Positions 25,101-38,607 are shown, counted from the first letter of the stretch. The stretch is 60,000 nucleotides of DNA from Cryptomeria japonica (GCF_030272615.1 NC_081415.1:623783740-623843739), one strand, 5' to 3'. Translations and numbers: made by a program. Notes: generated from the sequence alone by a model not told the origin.

Positions 25101-25402
25101 TTTTTATAAATCTTGATGATGATATAGATGAAAATGTTATTCATGATGAAAATGTTACTCCTGTTCATTCTGATAGTGATTATGAACATGTTGATTTTGA
25201 TAACCATTTATCTAACGAATTTTCTAAAGCACTTATCCTAGCTCCTAGAAAAGAACACCGTGGCTTGGGGTATGAACATAGCCCTTGTTTGGATCTTGTG
25301 ATAGCTCCATCTGCTGTGTTGGATGTTCCTCCTCTAGTGTGTTTCCTACATTCTCGAAATATTGATCAGCAAGATCAGGGTGTAGATGGCGTGCTAGACT
25401 AG
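22123..25402 (+). pseudogene. gag-protease remnant, copy B
   Basis: The domain order matches copy A. Relative to the other copies it has a net 20-bp deletion near 22916, a 56-bp deletion near 23378 bounded by a short TGAGT repeat, and one extra T in a T-run near 23540. The sum is -75, so the original frame resumes and stays open from about 23545 to a TGA near 24751. A one-base frame change near 24790 is shared with copy A. The knuckle (about 23691-23735) is intact and the protease-like active site again reads DPS. The stretch between the first deletion and the T insertion is out of frame, so this copy could not make a normal Gag. Confidence 0.85.
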
Positions 25403-26126
25403 TTCATTAGCATAGCAGACTCTCTCCTCCTCTCTTTTGTTACTTCTTCTATGTGTTATTCTCATTCTTCTATTTGTTGTCCTTAGTGTTGTCTACTTTA
25501 GGACGATGCAAAACATTGAGATCTCTTTTGGTCTCTCTCATGTTGACTCAAAAGACACATGTGTTCCCTTCTTCTAGGTGACCTTCCTTGATTGGGGAAT
25601 GAAGAACAATTATGCATACATACATATGATATACATGAATTATCATATAGCATACTGACCTCGAGGAAAGTGAAGTCACCTTGTGCTTTGTGTTTTGTGT
25701 CTATTATCCTTGGGCTTATCTCACACTTGGGGGCTAAATCCTTGTGATATCGTGCTCCTTTCCCATTTTTTATATGTATCACTACCTTAAAGCAATCACC
25801 CCCGGTGAGGCATGTGCGATCGCTTTAACGTAGGGGGGCATACACCCTATTCATATCTCTTCAAGATACTTGAAAATTTCTTGACAAATTTAGCTTTGCC
25901 TTGAAAATTTTTGATATCTTTCTTGCATGACTCATAGTGAGGGAACCTTACTACTAACAGTCATAGTTCTCCCTCGTGATCTTCCCTTTTACTTTGTCAA
26001 TCAAAGTCATAAGATCCTTAGTCCACTGGGGGCTCGGTGTATCTTGCCTCCTTGACGTGGTGAAAGTTTTTCATTGTTGTTTCCTTGTACTTTACCAGAA
26101 GTATGAGCGTACGCTTATACTCCCGC
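25403..26126 (+). other. 3' untranslated region, copy B
   Basis: Non-coding and collinear with 18790-19515. It ends at the polypurine tract before LTR 3. Confidence 0.7.
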
Positions 26127-26142
26127 TAAAGTGGGGGCTAAA
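26127..26142 (+). other. Polypurine tract, copy B
   Basis: TAAAGTGGGGGCTAAA lies immediately 5' of LTR 3. Confidence 0.65.
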
Positions 26143-27407
26143 TGTAGCGTCATAAAATTGTGACACTTGCAATTTCAACTGCATTTGGGTCTTCACGATG
26201 GTGATGCAACACGGAACCTGAATGGAGACCCCAAAACTTGTTCATGACATCAAAAACTGCATTTTTCAGCACCCTGGCCTGATCCCTCCTTGCACCCTGC
26301 TGTCCTGGGAGGTGGGACCATGGCGCCCAGCGCCCTGGTCCCCCAGGACCATGGTGCCAAGCGCCCTGGTCCCCCAGGACAATGGTGCCCAGCGCCCTGG
26401 TCCCTGGCCCTATTTTGGGCCCGGTCTCTTATGGGGCTTCGGGTCTTTAAGTTTGCAAATTGGAAAATATTGTTTTCTGGTCGGCCTAAGGTCGGGAAAA
26501 TCAGTCTATCAGCCCTAATTGACAAGTATATAAACTACATTTCCTCTCCCATTTGAGGAGGTCAAAAAAGGAAAAAAACATATGCGAGCAACACGCGGAA
26601 GCGACATTCAAACATTCAAGCATTCAAGCATTCCTTCAAGGAATTGAGAATTCTAAGTCTCCATTCAAGGCTAAGTGTTGCATTCAAGACAAGGATTAAA
26701 CCATTGAAGAGGAGATCACATACAACATACAACACACTACATACATTACACCTTCGCATGTAAGAATACAAACATTCTTACAACAAGGTATTAGTACTTG
26801 TTTACATTACAAACATTTACATTTACAGCATTCTCATTTCTTGGTTAACTCCAAAACCAGGGTTTGACCTAAAGGCAAACCCCTCATCCCTAACCCCCCA
26901 ATCATCCTCTCTTTTTTGTGTGTAGGTTGCAGGTACGCGGCTGTAACTGAAGATCTAGCATCCTTGTGCAGAGACGAACAGATCCCCCTTCTTTTCGTGG
27001 ATTTTTCGGAGGACTGTGTGCACGCCGGGCGCCATCATCCTGTCAACTTTCACTCAAATTTGCAGAACAGCACCGTCTCGACATTTTACTACTAATTCCA
27101 AGTCCAGAGCTTCATCCCATATCCCTATCTCTGTTTATAAGCGAATCTTTCCTACTTTACATGCATTCCTAGTTCAATCTTTCTATCTACATTCTTTACA
27201 AAAGAGGGTATCCTTGATGTCACAACCCTTGAAACTCATATAGAATCCAATCTTGCATTGTGTGGGATTGGATCTTGTGGGTTTCAACCCCTCTTTTGAA
27301 TGTAAAGTCTCCCCTAAGTGAAAACCATCAACCCTAGTGATTCTCCCTTCTCTCTCCTTGGAGTTGGGGAGGGGAGAACGACTAGGGTTCGATTTTTCAG
27401 CTTTACA
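26143..27407 (+). repeat. LTR 3 (3' LTR of copy B)
   Basis: It runs TGTAGCGTCA to CTTTACA, 1,265 bp, with three minisatellite units (about 26311-26404) and TATATAAA at 26527-26534. The sequence after it is the ATAAT duplication, then AT-rich host DNA, with no primer site or internal region. This confirms it as the outer end of the tandem. Confidence 0.88.
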
Positions 27408-27412
27408 ATAAT
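27408..27412. repeat. Target site duplication ATAAT, right copy
   Basis: Matches 12898-12902 exactly. Confidence 0.85.
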
Positions 27413-28134
27413 ATTTTTACACTTTTGTAAATTTGTTTTGATTTTAGATTTTATTTATAAAAAAATATCAAAAGATAGGGTAAGAAAGGAATATGGTTTA
27501 TAAATCCTCATCTTGAAATTATATTGGAATAAAAGAATGCACAAGAAAATAGATCTCAATGTAACTAATTTCCTTTATTAACTAAACACAACCATAGTGC
27601 TACAAATAATTGAAATCTTCAAAGGATTCAAATCATAAACAATAGATTGAACATCCACTTTTGGTGCAACTTAACAATAAATTAAAAGTTTCTTAGACTA
27701 AACACACAAGGAAGACACACTATTTATAATTTCTTAGTATGAACACAAGATTTACTAAAACCCATGGCATTCGCATTCAGAATAAAAATTCAACTAGACT
27801 AGTCGATAAATATTGAAGTAAATTATATTAAAAATTTCATAGAGTTGTATTATGCATTTAAATTACATGTATAGTTGTAAATGCATTTGATTAAAAATGA
27901 ATACATGAACTAATTTAAACTTAAATACAAAAATGTCCTAGAAATAATTTAAATCAAATTTCATACATGTCCTAATTTAAAGATATACATGATGCTAATT
28001 GTCCATACATTTGGGATGAAGACATTTCAACTCATCCACATCACTAATTTTTACTTTGTACATGTGTACATGGACGTAAGTTATTAGTTAACATGACAAG
28101 CTATATAGAAATCAATTCATGGGTTAAAACACGT
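27413..28134. other. AT-rich spacer between the convergent genes (right part)
   Basis: This continues the segment that ends at 12897. No gene is seen. It presumably holds the 3' ends of both convergent transcripts. Confidence 0.55.
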
Positions 28135-28748
28135 TTACTTAGGTGAACTAAATATTTCATACCACATCAAGTGGTTTAGATGCTCTTCAATAACACTTAA
28201 TATTCTCTCATGATCTTCACTATCTAGTCTCCAGTTTTGAGACCGCCTGCGACGTGGAACTGTATGAAGAATTAGGCCAACAAAAATGACCAAGTGGCTA
28301 TACTGATATACCTTGTTGTCAATTTGGTATTTAGTGAAATGAATCCCATGTTGAACAATTTTAACTTGTTTGAAATATGTCCCTTGCACTACAACTGAGT
28401 CTGCATGTACATGTATAAGAAACGAGAAATTAAAAATTGGGTAATTTGTGTATATAAAAATTAAAACATGTGCACATGTGTATGTTTAAAATAAATAAAT
28501 TAATTTAGATGTTGAAATCAGTTCAAACATGTGGGAAAGGACATTCCATCGATTTTAGATTTTGTTAACTTCTTTCTCTCTTCTGTGCAACACAATAAAT
28601 AATAAAGTTAACACCTTCTATATTTCCATATTCTGCTATGACTACAAAAATACCTCCTGCAGTTCGAAACAAGTTATAAATTTAAAATGTACTCAATTAA
28701 AACTTATAATTTATTTACATACATGCATACAAAATTTTTTAAAGGAAA

Positions 28749-28943
<195 letters not shown>

Positions 28944-30825
28944 GATACCTTTTTTAATCAATCCTTAAATATGGTCATAATCAGCAAAAATCAAAGGAAT
29001 GTATTCTAAGATTTCGTCCTTGCATGTATCATAAACATCTAGTGGCACCAATTTCCACTGATATATCCAAGCTCTTGGTTCTTGCAATCAAAAAAGTTTT
29101 CCAAAATGCAATCAGAACAAAAACATGAATTATCCCTAATGTACAATATCCATGGGTGATTATATGTACTCATGACACAATGCAAAGATCTTGTCCTCTC
29201 CACGCTCTTGTATCCATGCATTTATCTTTTGTCCACATCTGTGAAATGTACATGTGTACACAAACATACATATAAAGTTGTTTTAAAACATTTGAACCAG
29301 GACCATTTTAAAAAATTAAAAAAATATTTTAAAACACTAAAAGAGATCACGTATCGGTTATCTCCCAAAACACTCTATATGGAATGGGCTTGTATGTTCT
29401 TGATGATGAACTTGGATAATTAGGTTGCACAAAGTGTTTCTTACACCATTCAAAAAAATCATGTTCATCATCTATATGATCTCCTGTATAATTTATTTGA
29501 TGCTTTCTTATAGCACGTTTGATACAAGCTCCTGTACCATCATGTTCACCGTTTCCATGACCACTCTAAAAAAATTCCAAACATGTGGTATTTTGTCATT
29601 TTTATGATATCTACATAGTGCATAAAATGGCCTTGAAGATTTGAATTGTGCTGCACATCCATCAAATCAAACAAAATGTTTAACTATTGTTATGCCTCTC
29701 TCTTTAAAATATTCAAAAAAATTCTTAAAGCAATGTTGTACAAAAAGTGTGTCATGCTCCTTACCATCACTGATATAGAAGTGGTACTCTTTCTTAATGA
29801 CACTATTTTCAAATTTACTATCAACACTATCTAAATCCATTTGTGCATGTTGATAACACACATGTATCATAATAGTGATTTTCTTTGAAAAGTAATACTC
29901 TGATTGAATCTCTTTTTGATGTGCAAAAGAGTAATTTTTTGTGAAGTCCACTACTGATAGAATAGTTCAAGGTGGGATGGTGTCTCTTAATGTTTGAAAT
30001 TGTTTTTCTTTCCACTTGGAAAAAAAACCATGGCATATGTATGGTTTTATCAACTTACAAAATTTTTCCATAAATGTTCCAATAGGTATCTCCTCTTCTA
30101 CATAATCTAACCTTGTAGATTCATTTCTAAATTTTGTTTCAATTTTTTTGTACTTGTAACTCTTGCAATTTACCATCTTCATCATGTAAGTATCTTCATC
30201 TCTCAATGGAAATTTAGCAAACTCCCCACATGTTCCACAAATTCCTTTTATGCAATTTATTTGACCGATTGCATTATCATTTGATTTATCACATAAGATG
30301 GATGCTATGAATTGACTTGTTCATTTAGGAGGAGTTTTTTCATAACCATCACTATCTTCTCTAATATTTCGAAACACCTGATAGTATAGATCAAATTCAA
30401 TGTGATAACAACAACAACAAGTTTTGAAGACTTTGTTTACCTTCACATAATATGGTCTTAACCTTTCAAACATGGTTTGTCCAATCTTTATATGAGGGTT
30501 TATTTTAGTAAACAACACATACAATTCGTGTTTTGTTGTGTCTAACCAATTTTTTACATGGAGATCATAAAGATCAGGGCCAATCCTTTGCTTGATAACA
30601 TCTCTACTATTTGATGAAGGATGAGTATTATCATCCCAAAAACTTGTCACCAAGTTCCTAACAACATCTTCAATTGTATCAGAACAAGGAGCTCTACACA
30701 TAATTTCCCAATTCCCTTTTGAGGTAGTATCATCCAAACTCCTCCTTCTCATATATTTTGATATTGTCCTTCTAATAAAACCAAACTCAGATGACAGTGA
30801 AGAGATTTTTCTTTTCTGAGGCAAT

Positions 30826-30830
30826 CTTTC
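30826..30830. repeat. Target site duplication CTTTC, left copy
   Basis: CTTTC precedes the LTR start, and the identical pentamer is at 38608-38612. Confidence 0.88.
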
Positions 30831-32044
30831 TGTAGCATCCTAAAATTGCGACACTTGCAATTTCGACTGCATTTGGGTCTTCGCGATGGCGATGCAACAC
30901 GGAACCTGAATGGAGACCCCGAAACCTATTTATGACACCAAAAACTGCATTTTTCAAGCACCCTGCTGTCCCTGGAGGTGGGACCATGGTGCCCAGTGCC
31001 CTGGTCCCCCAGGACCATGGCGCCCAGCGCCCTAGTCCCTGGCCCTATTTTGGGCCCAGTCTCCTATCGGGCTTCAGGTCTTTATGTTTGCAATTTGGAA
31101 AATAGTACTTCCTGGTCGGCCCAAGGTTGGAAAAATCAGTCTTTCAACCCTAATTGACAAATATATAAACTACATTTCCTCTCCCATTTTGAGGAGGAAG
31201 GATAGATATGTACAAGACGTGGAAATGATATTCAAGCATTCAAGCATTCAAGCATTCAGGCATTCCTTCAAGCAATTGATAATTCTAAGTCTCCATTCAA
31301 GGCTAAGTGTTGCATTCAAGACAAGGATTCAACCATTGAAGAGGAGATCACATGTCACATACAACATACAACAACATCTACACCTTCACATGTAAGAATA
31401 CAAACATTCTTACAACAAGGTACTAGTACTTGTTTTACATTACAATCATTTACATTTACAACAATTTCTCATTTCTTGGTTAATCCCAAAACCGGGGTTT
31501 GACCAAAAGGAAAACCCCTCATCCCTAACCCCCAATCATCCTCTCTTTTCTGTGTGTAGGTTGCAGGTACGCGGCTGTAATTGAAGATCTGGAATCCTTG
31601 TGCAGAGACGAACAGATCCCCCTTCGTTTCGTGGATTTTTCGGAGGACCGTGTGCACGCTGGGCGCCATCGTCCCGTCAACTTTCGCTCAAATTTGCAGA
31701 ACAACACCGTCTCGACATTTTACTGCTAATTCCAGGTCCGCAGCTGCATATCATATTCCTATCTCTGTTTATAAGTGAATCTTTCCTACTTTACATGCAT
31801 TCTTAGTTCAATCATTCTATCTACATTTCTTTACAAAAGAGGGTATCCTTGCTATCACAACCCTTGAAACTCATATAGAATCCAATCTTGCATTTCGTGG
31901 GATTCGATCTTGTGGGTTTCAACCCCTCTTTTGAATGTAAAGTCTCTCCTAAGTGAAAACCATCAACCCTAGTGACTCTCCCTTCTCTCTCCTCGGAGTT
32001 GGGGAGGGGAGAACAACTAGGGTTCGATATTTTTCTACTTTACA
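30831..32044 (+). repeat. 5' LTR of copy C
   Basis: It runs TGTAGCATCC to CTTTACA, 1,214 bp. There are only two minisatellite units (about 30981-31040), and TATATAAA is at 31162-31169. It lacks a short stretch present before the minisatellite in the 3' LTR. Confidence 0.88.
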
Positions 32045-32047
32045 TTT

Positions 32048-32063
32048 TGGTGAACCCAACGTG
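32048..32063 (+). other. Primer binding site, copy C
   Basis: TGGTGAACCCAACGTG lies three bases after the 5' LTR. Confidence 0.65.
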
Positions 32064-32222
32064 AAACATCCTCATTCTGATTATTCATGGTTAGATCTGA
32101 AATTTTTGCTTTCCTAATTATATTTCCATGTTTGATCTTTTGCAAATTTTAGAGGTTGATTGCATAAAAAACCCTAAAATTTTCTTTTTAAGTAATTAAA
32201 CTTGTGAAATGTTTAATTGTTA

Positions 32223-32948
32223 ATGCTTGTTTCAGATCTACCCTTCTATTGCAAATTGTCAATTCATATTTGTGCTTTAATTCTGAAAATTAAGTGGTTA
32301 AATGTCAAAACCCTAATTTTTAAGACCTTCTTGATTCAACCTTTGACTGATAATTTCACTACTCAAAACACTTCCAAATCGGCTATAACTTTGGATTCCG
32401 CAATAAAATCACAATATCTTTCATCCTTGAAAATTTGGAAAAAAGTTGCGAGGACCGTGTGCACCTCGAGCGCCATTGTCCCTGACATTTTTTTTGAAAT
32501 TTTGGGAGCTAGATCTTACTGTATTTTTCTGCTAAAATCCAGAATTTTGGCTGATTTTATCAATTTTAACACCTTCAAAATTAAAGTAAAAGTTGGTCTA
32601 GCGATTGCTTGGATTGAGGATTTTAATCATTCAAAAATTGTTGAAATTGAAATTTGTGTCAAAATTATGTTTCTTACAGTCCTAAATCTGAACATTGTGT
32701 TAGCATTCATTCGAAATTTCAGTGCTTTATTCAAATTTTTGCAGTTTGTGACTTTTGAAATTAAGTGTTTTATTGCAACAACCTTGATTTCCACTTTCAA
32801 ATTTGAATTTTGCATGAAATTGAGTCAATTGTTAATTTTCAAAACTTGCATTGCTTTCAGCATTCCCTCTAAAATCATAAAATTCAAAATTTCAGTTCCC
32901 CCCTCTTTTCCAAAATTCAAATTTTACATTTTTCAACAATCTTGGTAG
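32223..32948 (+). CDS. Leader ORF upstream of gag, copy C
   Basis: Open at the same length as in copies A and B despite more amino-acid differences, including changes spread through the C-terminal third. There is no stop or indel. This is the strongest of the three for arguing that the frame is maintained rather than incidental. No domain is recognised. Confidence 0.5.
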   Translation: MLVSDLPFYCKLSIHICALILKIKWLNVKTLIFKTFLIQPLTDNFTTQNTSKSAITLDSAIKSQYLSSLKIWKKVARTVCTSSAIVPDIFFEILGARSYCIFLLKSRILADFINFNTFKIKVKVGLAIAWIEDFNHSKIVEIEICVKIMFLTVLNLNIVLAFIRNFSALFKFLQFVTFEIKCFIATTLISTFKFEFCMKLSQLLIFKTCIAFSIPSKIIKFKISVPPSFPKFKFYIFQQSW

Positions 32949-33231
32949 GGTTCAATTTTGAGATTGCAACTTTAATTTGACCTATCTACAGATCGTAAAA
33001 TCACTCAATTTTTTCAGATTAGCTTTAAAATCATCATAACTTTCATCCCTGAAAATTTTGAAAAGAGTTGCGAGGACCGTGTGCACTCCGTTCGCCACGG
33101 TCCCAGACATTTTTTCCAAAATTTTCGGAGATTGTCCTGATTGTATTTAACAACTTAAATCTAGGAGATTGGCTGATTTTATTGAAATTTGCTACCTCTA
33201 AAATTCAAAATCTTCTCTCTTTCTTTAGTGC

Positions 33232-36200
33232 ATGAGTTTTATAACAATAAGTCCTACTTACACTATTCCTGTTAGACGAAGCCTTAGAATTAAGTCTTTC
33301 CAAGGTTTAATTACTGAGGAGATGGAACCTAATTTGAATGGCCTTTTTAACGAGGACATGGGTAATTCCTCTAATCCTCTTAATGATGAAGAAGCTCTCC
33401 ATGAGGTTTCTGTAGAACAACTTTCAAAATTGGATAACCAATTTGATGATTTTCGACAATGGATGTCTCAAGAATACCCTGATAGTCAAGCTCTTCCTTT
33501 AATTGAGGGTCTAAAACGTATGCTTCAAAGTGACAAGAATGGAATAGATATTTTGCATGGTATTGCACACATTGTGGATTCAAATGTGATGCCTGTGAAG
33601 AGTTGTGGTGGAACTTTGGGTTATACACAACCTCCTACTCAAGACAATCATTCTATTCCTTTGACGACTCCTATTGCTAGTATACCTACTTTTACATCAA
33701 ACATAATGACTACTTCAATACAAGACATTCCTCCTATGATCACTAGTCATGGGGGCAATCCTTCTTCTTCAATTAACCCTCTTCCTTCATTCAATCCGAC
33801 TTCTTCATTCATTCCTTCAATAAGTGTTCCTATTCTATCACCACAAATGAACATGACGCAAGGGGGCAATTCGTTTTCCATTCCTCCTTGTAGTGTTCCT
33901 CCTTTCCAATCATTTCCTATGACTAACTATCATAGTGTCCCACCACCTTACTCTCTACCTTCTTTCAATAACATAACACCTCCATCACAATCTAACACGT
34001 CTAATATGAACTCTTCAACTGAAGCGAACATTAACAATCTTGCAATAACTGTCTCTTCTTTACAGCAACAAATTGCCTCTATGAATCAATCTAAGTTTAG
34101 TGTGCCCACATTTGATGTTGCGAGCCCACTTTCTCTTGACATTGTTCGAGCTATTCCCCCTAAACATGTTGAAATTCCGCATTTGGAGCTTTATAATGGT
34201 AAGGGTGATCCTGTAACACATGTTAAAACCTTTCAAACAATATGTACTGAGTTTGCTTGTGACCAAAGGTTGCTTGCAAAACTGTTTACTAGAACATTAA
34301 GAGAGAAGGCCCTACAATGGTATTGCTCGTTGCCTTCCTATTCTATTACTTCTTTTGAACAACTTGCAAATGCTTTTATTCAACAATTTCAAAACAATAT
34401 AAGTCCTAAAGTTACTTTGATTGATTTAATGCATTGTAAACAAGGTTTTAAAGAAAAAGTGACTGATTTCATTGGTAGATATAAGCATTTGTATGCTCAA
34501 ATTTCCTTTCCAGTGCCTGACAATGATATTCAAAGAATCTTTATTTCTAATTTACAAAAAGACATTAGAGAAAAACTCCTATTTTCTGAGTTTACTTCTT
34601 TCCAACAGTTGTGCGCAACTCTTCACAATTATCAACTGACTATGAGTCAAATGGAACAATCACATCCTATGACTCCGAGTGATAAGGGTGATAGTAGTCA
34701 ACAACCATTTGGGAAGTTTAAACCGAACAGAGAGTCCATTAAATTCAATGAAAACATCATCAACAACAATGTGAATGCAGCATCAGGTGTGCCTCCTATT
34801 TCTAAGTTTTTCAAGAAAGAAAGAAAGTTTACTCCTTTGAATGAATCATTGCATAGTATTATGAATAAGTTATTGGAACAAATTGTGCTTACTCTTCCTC
34901 CTATAAAGCAAATAGATCCTGCAAAGATTAATTCACCCTATTTTGATAACAAATCTTTTTTTCAATTTCATCGTCATCCTGGGCATGATACTGAAAAATG
35001 TTTTGCTTTAAAGGGTAAAATTCAAGATTTGATTGATAATAATACTATTTCTATTTCTGGAGTGAATGATAAAGGCAACACATCTGTAGCTCCTCCTAAC
35101 TAAAATCTTAAGATTTTTACTGATCCATTACCTTCTCATACCTCTAATGCGATTGATACTAATGATTCCTCTGTCTCACCTGATGATCTTGTATCTATGA
35201 CTCCGAATGTGATTAACTTTTGATTCTAGTGAAACTATCAGGGCACCTGATGGTCCTTTATATATAGTTGCAAAAGTCAAGAATACACCTTGCCGTGGAG
35301 TGCTTATTGATCCTTCTTGCATGGTTAATGTCATTACTGAAGAATTCCTTTTTACTTTGCAATTGAATCAAGTGATCTATGATGAAACAAGTGTGGTTGT
35401 GAAACTATTTGATGCATTTTCTTCTCCTGCAATTGGTTCTATTACATTACCTATTGAGGTCCATAACAAATTCCTTGATGTGGACTTTGCTATTATTCCA
35501 TCATCCGAACAATTTCGTGTGAAGCTAGGCTATCCTTGGGTATCTTCCATGAAAGCTATTGCTTCTCCTATTCACAAGTGTTTGAAATTTCCCCATAATG
35601 GTGAAGTTGTTACTATCAATCATAGTCTCTTTAAACCAGCTGAAAGAACTTCTAACATTCCTATTGATTATTTTTGGCCTAAACAATTCCTATCTCTTCC
35701 TCTGCGAAGTGATCATCTTTTCAAATCTTATCAAAAGTGGAAAAAAGACATGATCCTATCTCTAAGTGAACCTAGAACACCCAAACTTGACACTCCTATC
35801 ATTCTTGTGAAGGAAGTTCTCCCTTTGAAGGATAAAACTAATGTCTTTCCTGAAGAAGATTCCCAGCCCATCCCTATGGATGAGACTATGCCTATGATTA
35901 ATAAACTTCCCAAAAGTAGACCTATACCTCCTCGTCATGATGGACTTGGTCTCCTTCCTAAACCAAATATTCCTCCCTTATATGGAGCAGTTCCTCCTCC
36001 TTCCTCTTATGGAGAGAAGAGACCTTCCTCTTCTCCTATTATTCAACCTAAGAGATCACAACCTAAACACCCAAGTGATAAGGATGAGAACATTCCTCCT
36101 ATTCAATCTTCGCAACTTCCTACTAAGACTTCTTACAGCACAGGCAGCTGCTTCTCAAACCTTGCAATCCCCAAAAGCACCTTCAACTAATATTATTTCA

Positions 36201-36587
36201 TTTTCTCCTCAGCTGACGATTGAGCCAAAATCTCCTAAACATAAGATGCATGATGGTCTTGATCCTGTGCGAGTTAAAGATCCTATTTTTATAAATCTTG
36301 ATGATGGTATAGATGAAAATGTTATTCATGAGAAAAATATTACTCCTATTCATTTTGATAGTGAATATGAATATGTTGATGTTGATAACCATCTATCTAA
36401 CACATTTTCTAAAGCACTTATCCTAGCTCCTAGACAAGAACGACGTGGCTTGGGGTATGAACATAGCCCTTGTTTGGGTCTTGTGATAGCTCCATCTGCT
36501 GTGTTGGATGTTCCTCCTCTAGCATGTTCCCTACCTTCCCGAAACATTGATCAGCAAGATCGGGAGGTAGATGACGTGCTAGACTAG
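33232..36587 (+). pseudogene. gag-protease remnant, copy C
   Basis: This is the best preserved gag of the family, with one frame open from 33232 to a TAA at 35101. The first in-frame ATG gives MSFITISPTYTIPV, and MEPNLNG follows 30 residues later, which is where copies A and B start. The Gag domain lies at about 34160-34540. The knuckle has lost its first Cys (FFQFHRHPGHDTEKC). After the stop, a deletion of about 47 bp near 35219 shifts the frame. The protease-like part is open from about 35300 with LIDPSCMVN. Another deletion near 36130 precedes a C-terminal acidic tail ending at 36587. It is not functional as a whole. Confidence 0.87.
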
Positions 36588-37310
36588 CTTCATTAGCATA
36601 GCAGACTCTCTCCTCCTCTCTTTTGTTACTTCTTCTATGTGTTATTCTCATTCTTCTATTTGTTGTCCTTAGTGTTGTCTACTTGGGGACGATGCAAAAG
36701 CATTGAGATCCTTGGTCTCTCTCATGTTGACTCAAAAGACACATGTGTTCCCTTCTTCTAGGTGACCTTCCTTGATTGGGGAATGAAGAACAATTACGCA
36801 TACATACATATGATATACATGAATTATCATACAGCATACTGACCCCGAGGAAAGCGAAGTCACCTTGTGCTTTGTGTTTTGTGTCTATTATCCTTGGGCT
36901 TATCTCACACTTGGGGGCTAAATCCTTGTGATAACGTGCTCCTTTCTCATTTCTTATATGTATCACTACCTTAAAGCAATCACCCCTGGTGAGGCATGTG
37001 CGATCACTTTAACGTAGGGGGGCATACATCCAGTTCATATCTTTTCAAGGTACTTGAAAATTTCTTGGCAAATTTAGCTTTGCCTTGAAAATTTTTGATA
37101 TCTTTCTTGCATGACTCATAGTGAGGGAATCTTACTACTGACAGTCATGGTTCTCCCTCGTGATCTTCCCTTTTACTTTGTCAATCGAAGTCGTAAGATC
37201 CTTAGTCCACTGGGGGCTTGGTGTATCTTGCCTCCTTGACGTGGTGAAAGTTTTTCAATGTTGTTTCCTTGTACTTTACCGGAAGTATGAGCATACGCTT
37301 ATACTCCCGC
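36588..37310 (+). other. 3' untranslated region, copy C
   Basis: Collinear with the non-coding regions of copies A and B. It includes CTTGGGGACGATGC. Confidence 0.7.
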
Positions 37311-37326
37311 TAAAGTGGGGTATAAA
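37311..37326 (+). other. Polypurine tract, copy C
   Basis: TAAAGTGGGGTATAAA directly precedes the 3' LTR. It is slightly changed from copies A and B. Confidence 0.6.
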
Positions 37327-38607
37327 TGTAGCGTCCTAAAATTGTGACACTTGCAATTTCGATTGCATTTGGGTCTTCACGATGGCGATGCAACACAGAA
37401 CCTGAATGGAGACCCCGAAACCTGTTTATGACACCAAAAACTGCATTTTTCAAGCACCCTGGCCTGATCCTCCTTGCACCCTGCTGTCCCTGGAGGTGGG
37501 ACCATGGCGCCTAGTGCCCTGGTCCTTCAGGACTAGGGCACTCAGTGCCCTTGTCCCCCAGGACCATGGTGCCTAGCGCCCTGGTCCCTGGCCCTATTTT
37601 GGGCCCGGTCTCGTATGGGGCTTCGGGTCTTTATGTTTGCAATTTGGAAAATAGTACTTCCTGGTCAGCCCAAGGTTGGAAAAATCAGTCTTTCAACCCT
37701 AATTGACAAATATATAAACTACATTTCCTCTTCCATTTTGATTAGGAAGGATAGATATGTACAAGACATGGAAACGATATTCAAGCATTCAAGCATTCAA
37801 GCATTCAGGCATTCCTTCAAGCAATTGATAATTCTAAGTCTCCATTCAAGGCTAAGTGTTGCATTCAAGACAAGGATTCAACCATTGAAGAGGAGATCAC
37901 ATGTCACATACCACATACAACATACAACATACAACAACATCTACACCTTCGCATGTAAGAATACAAACATTCTTACAACAAGGTACTAGTACTTGTTTTA
38001 CATTACAATCATTTACATTTACAACAATTTCTCATTTCTTGGTTAATTCCAAAACCGGGGTTTGACCTAAAGGCAAACCCCTCATCCCTAACCCCCAATC
38101 GTCCTCTCTCTTCTATGTGTAGGTTACAGGTACGCGGCTATAATTGAAGATCTGGAATCCTTGTGCAGAGACGAACAGATCCCCCTTCGTTTCGCGGATT
38201 TTTCGGAGGACCGTGTGCACGCCGGGCGCCATCGTCCCGTCAACTTTCGCTCAAATTTGCAGAATAGCATCATCTCGACATTTTACTGCTAATTCCAGGT
38301 CCGCAACTGTGTATCATATTCCTATCTCTGTTTATAAGTGAATCTTTCCTACTTTACATGCATTTTTAGTTCAATCATTCTATCTACATTTCTTTACAAA
38401 AGAGGGTATCCTTGCTATCACAACCCTTGAAACTCATATAGAATCCAATCTTGCATTGCATGGGATTGGATCTTGTGTGTTGCAACCCCTCTTTTGAATG
38501 TAAAGTCTCTCCTAAGTGAAAACCATCAACCCTAGTGACTCTCCCTTCTCTCTCCTCGGAGTTGGGGAGGGGAGAACAACTAGGGTTCGATATTTTTCCG
38601 CTTTACA
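37327..38607 (+). repeat. 3' LTR of copy C
   Basis: It runs TGTAGCGTCC to CTTTACA, 1,281 bp, with three minisatellite units (about 37500-37590). It is followed directly by CTTTC. Confidence 0.88.

Larger units (their letters stand above)
12903..27407 (+). mobile_element. Tandem pol-less Gypsy-type element: LTR-internal-LTR-internal-LTR
   Basis: Three LTRs (12903-14167, 19531-20857, 26143-27407) alternate with two internal regions in the same orientation. Only the outermost ends carry a target duplication (ATAAT). The middle LTR serves as 3' LTR for copy A and 5' LTR for copy B. Internal regions encode a leader ORF, gag and a protease-like segment, but no reverse transcriptase, RNase H or integrase. 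Their length (about 5.3 kb each) leaves no room for pol. The Gag-type domain and the C-x2-H-x4-H-x4-C knuckle point to Gypsy, Tat/Ogre-like. The structure resembles TR-GAG-type non-autonomous elements. Unequal recombination between LTRs best explains the shared middle LTR. Confidence 0.88.
30831..38607 (+). mobile_element. Complete pol-less Gypsy-type element, copy C
   Basis: 5' LTR 30831-32044, internal region 32045-37326, 3' LTR 37327-38607, with perfect CTTTC duplications. It has the same coding plan as the 12903-27407 tandem but forms a distinct subgroup. The LTR region after the TATA box and the leader carry shared differences, and minisatellite copy number differs. It is inserted in opposite orientation into the coding exon of the DDE-like gene. 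Removing it with one duplication copy restores an uninterrupted frame across the junction. No pol is present. Confidence 0.92.

Noticed and set aside
12903-27407. Two independent insertions side by side
   Set aside because: There is no target duplication around the middle LTR, and a single middle LTR is shared. Two insertions would normally give four LTRs and two sets of duplications.
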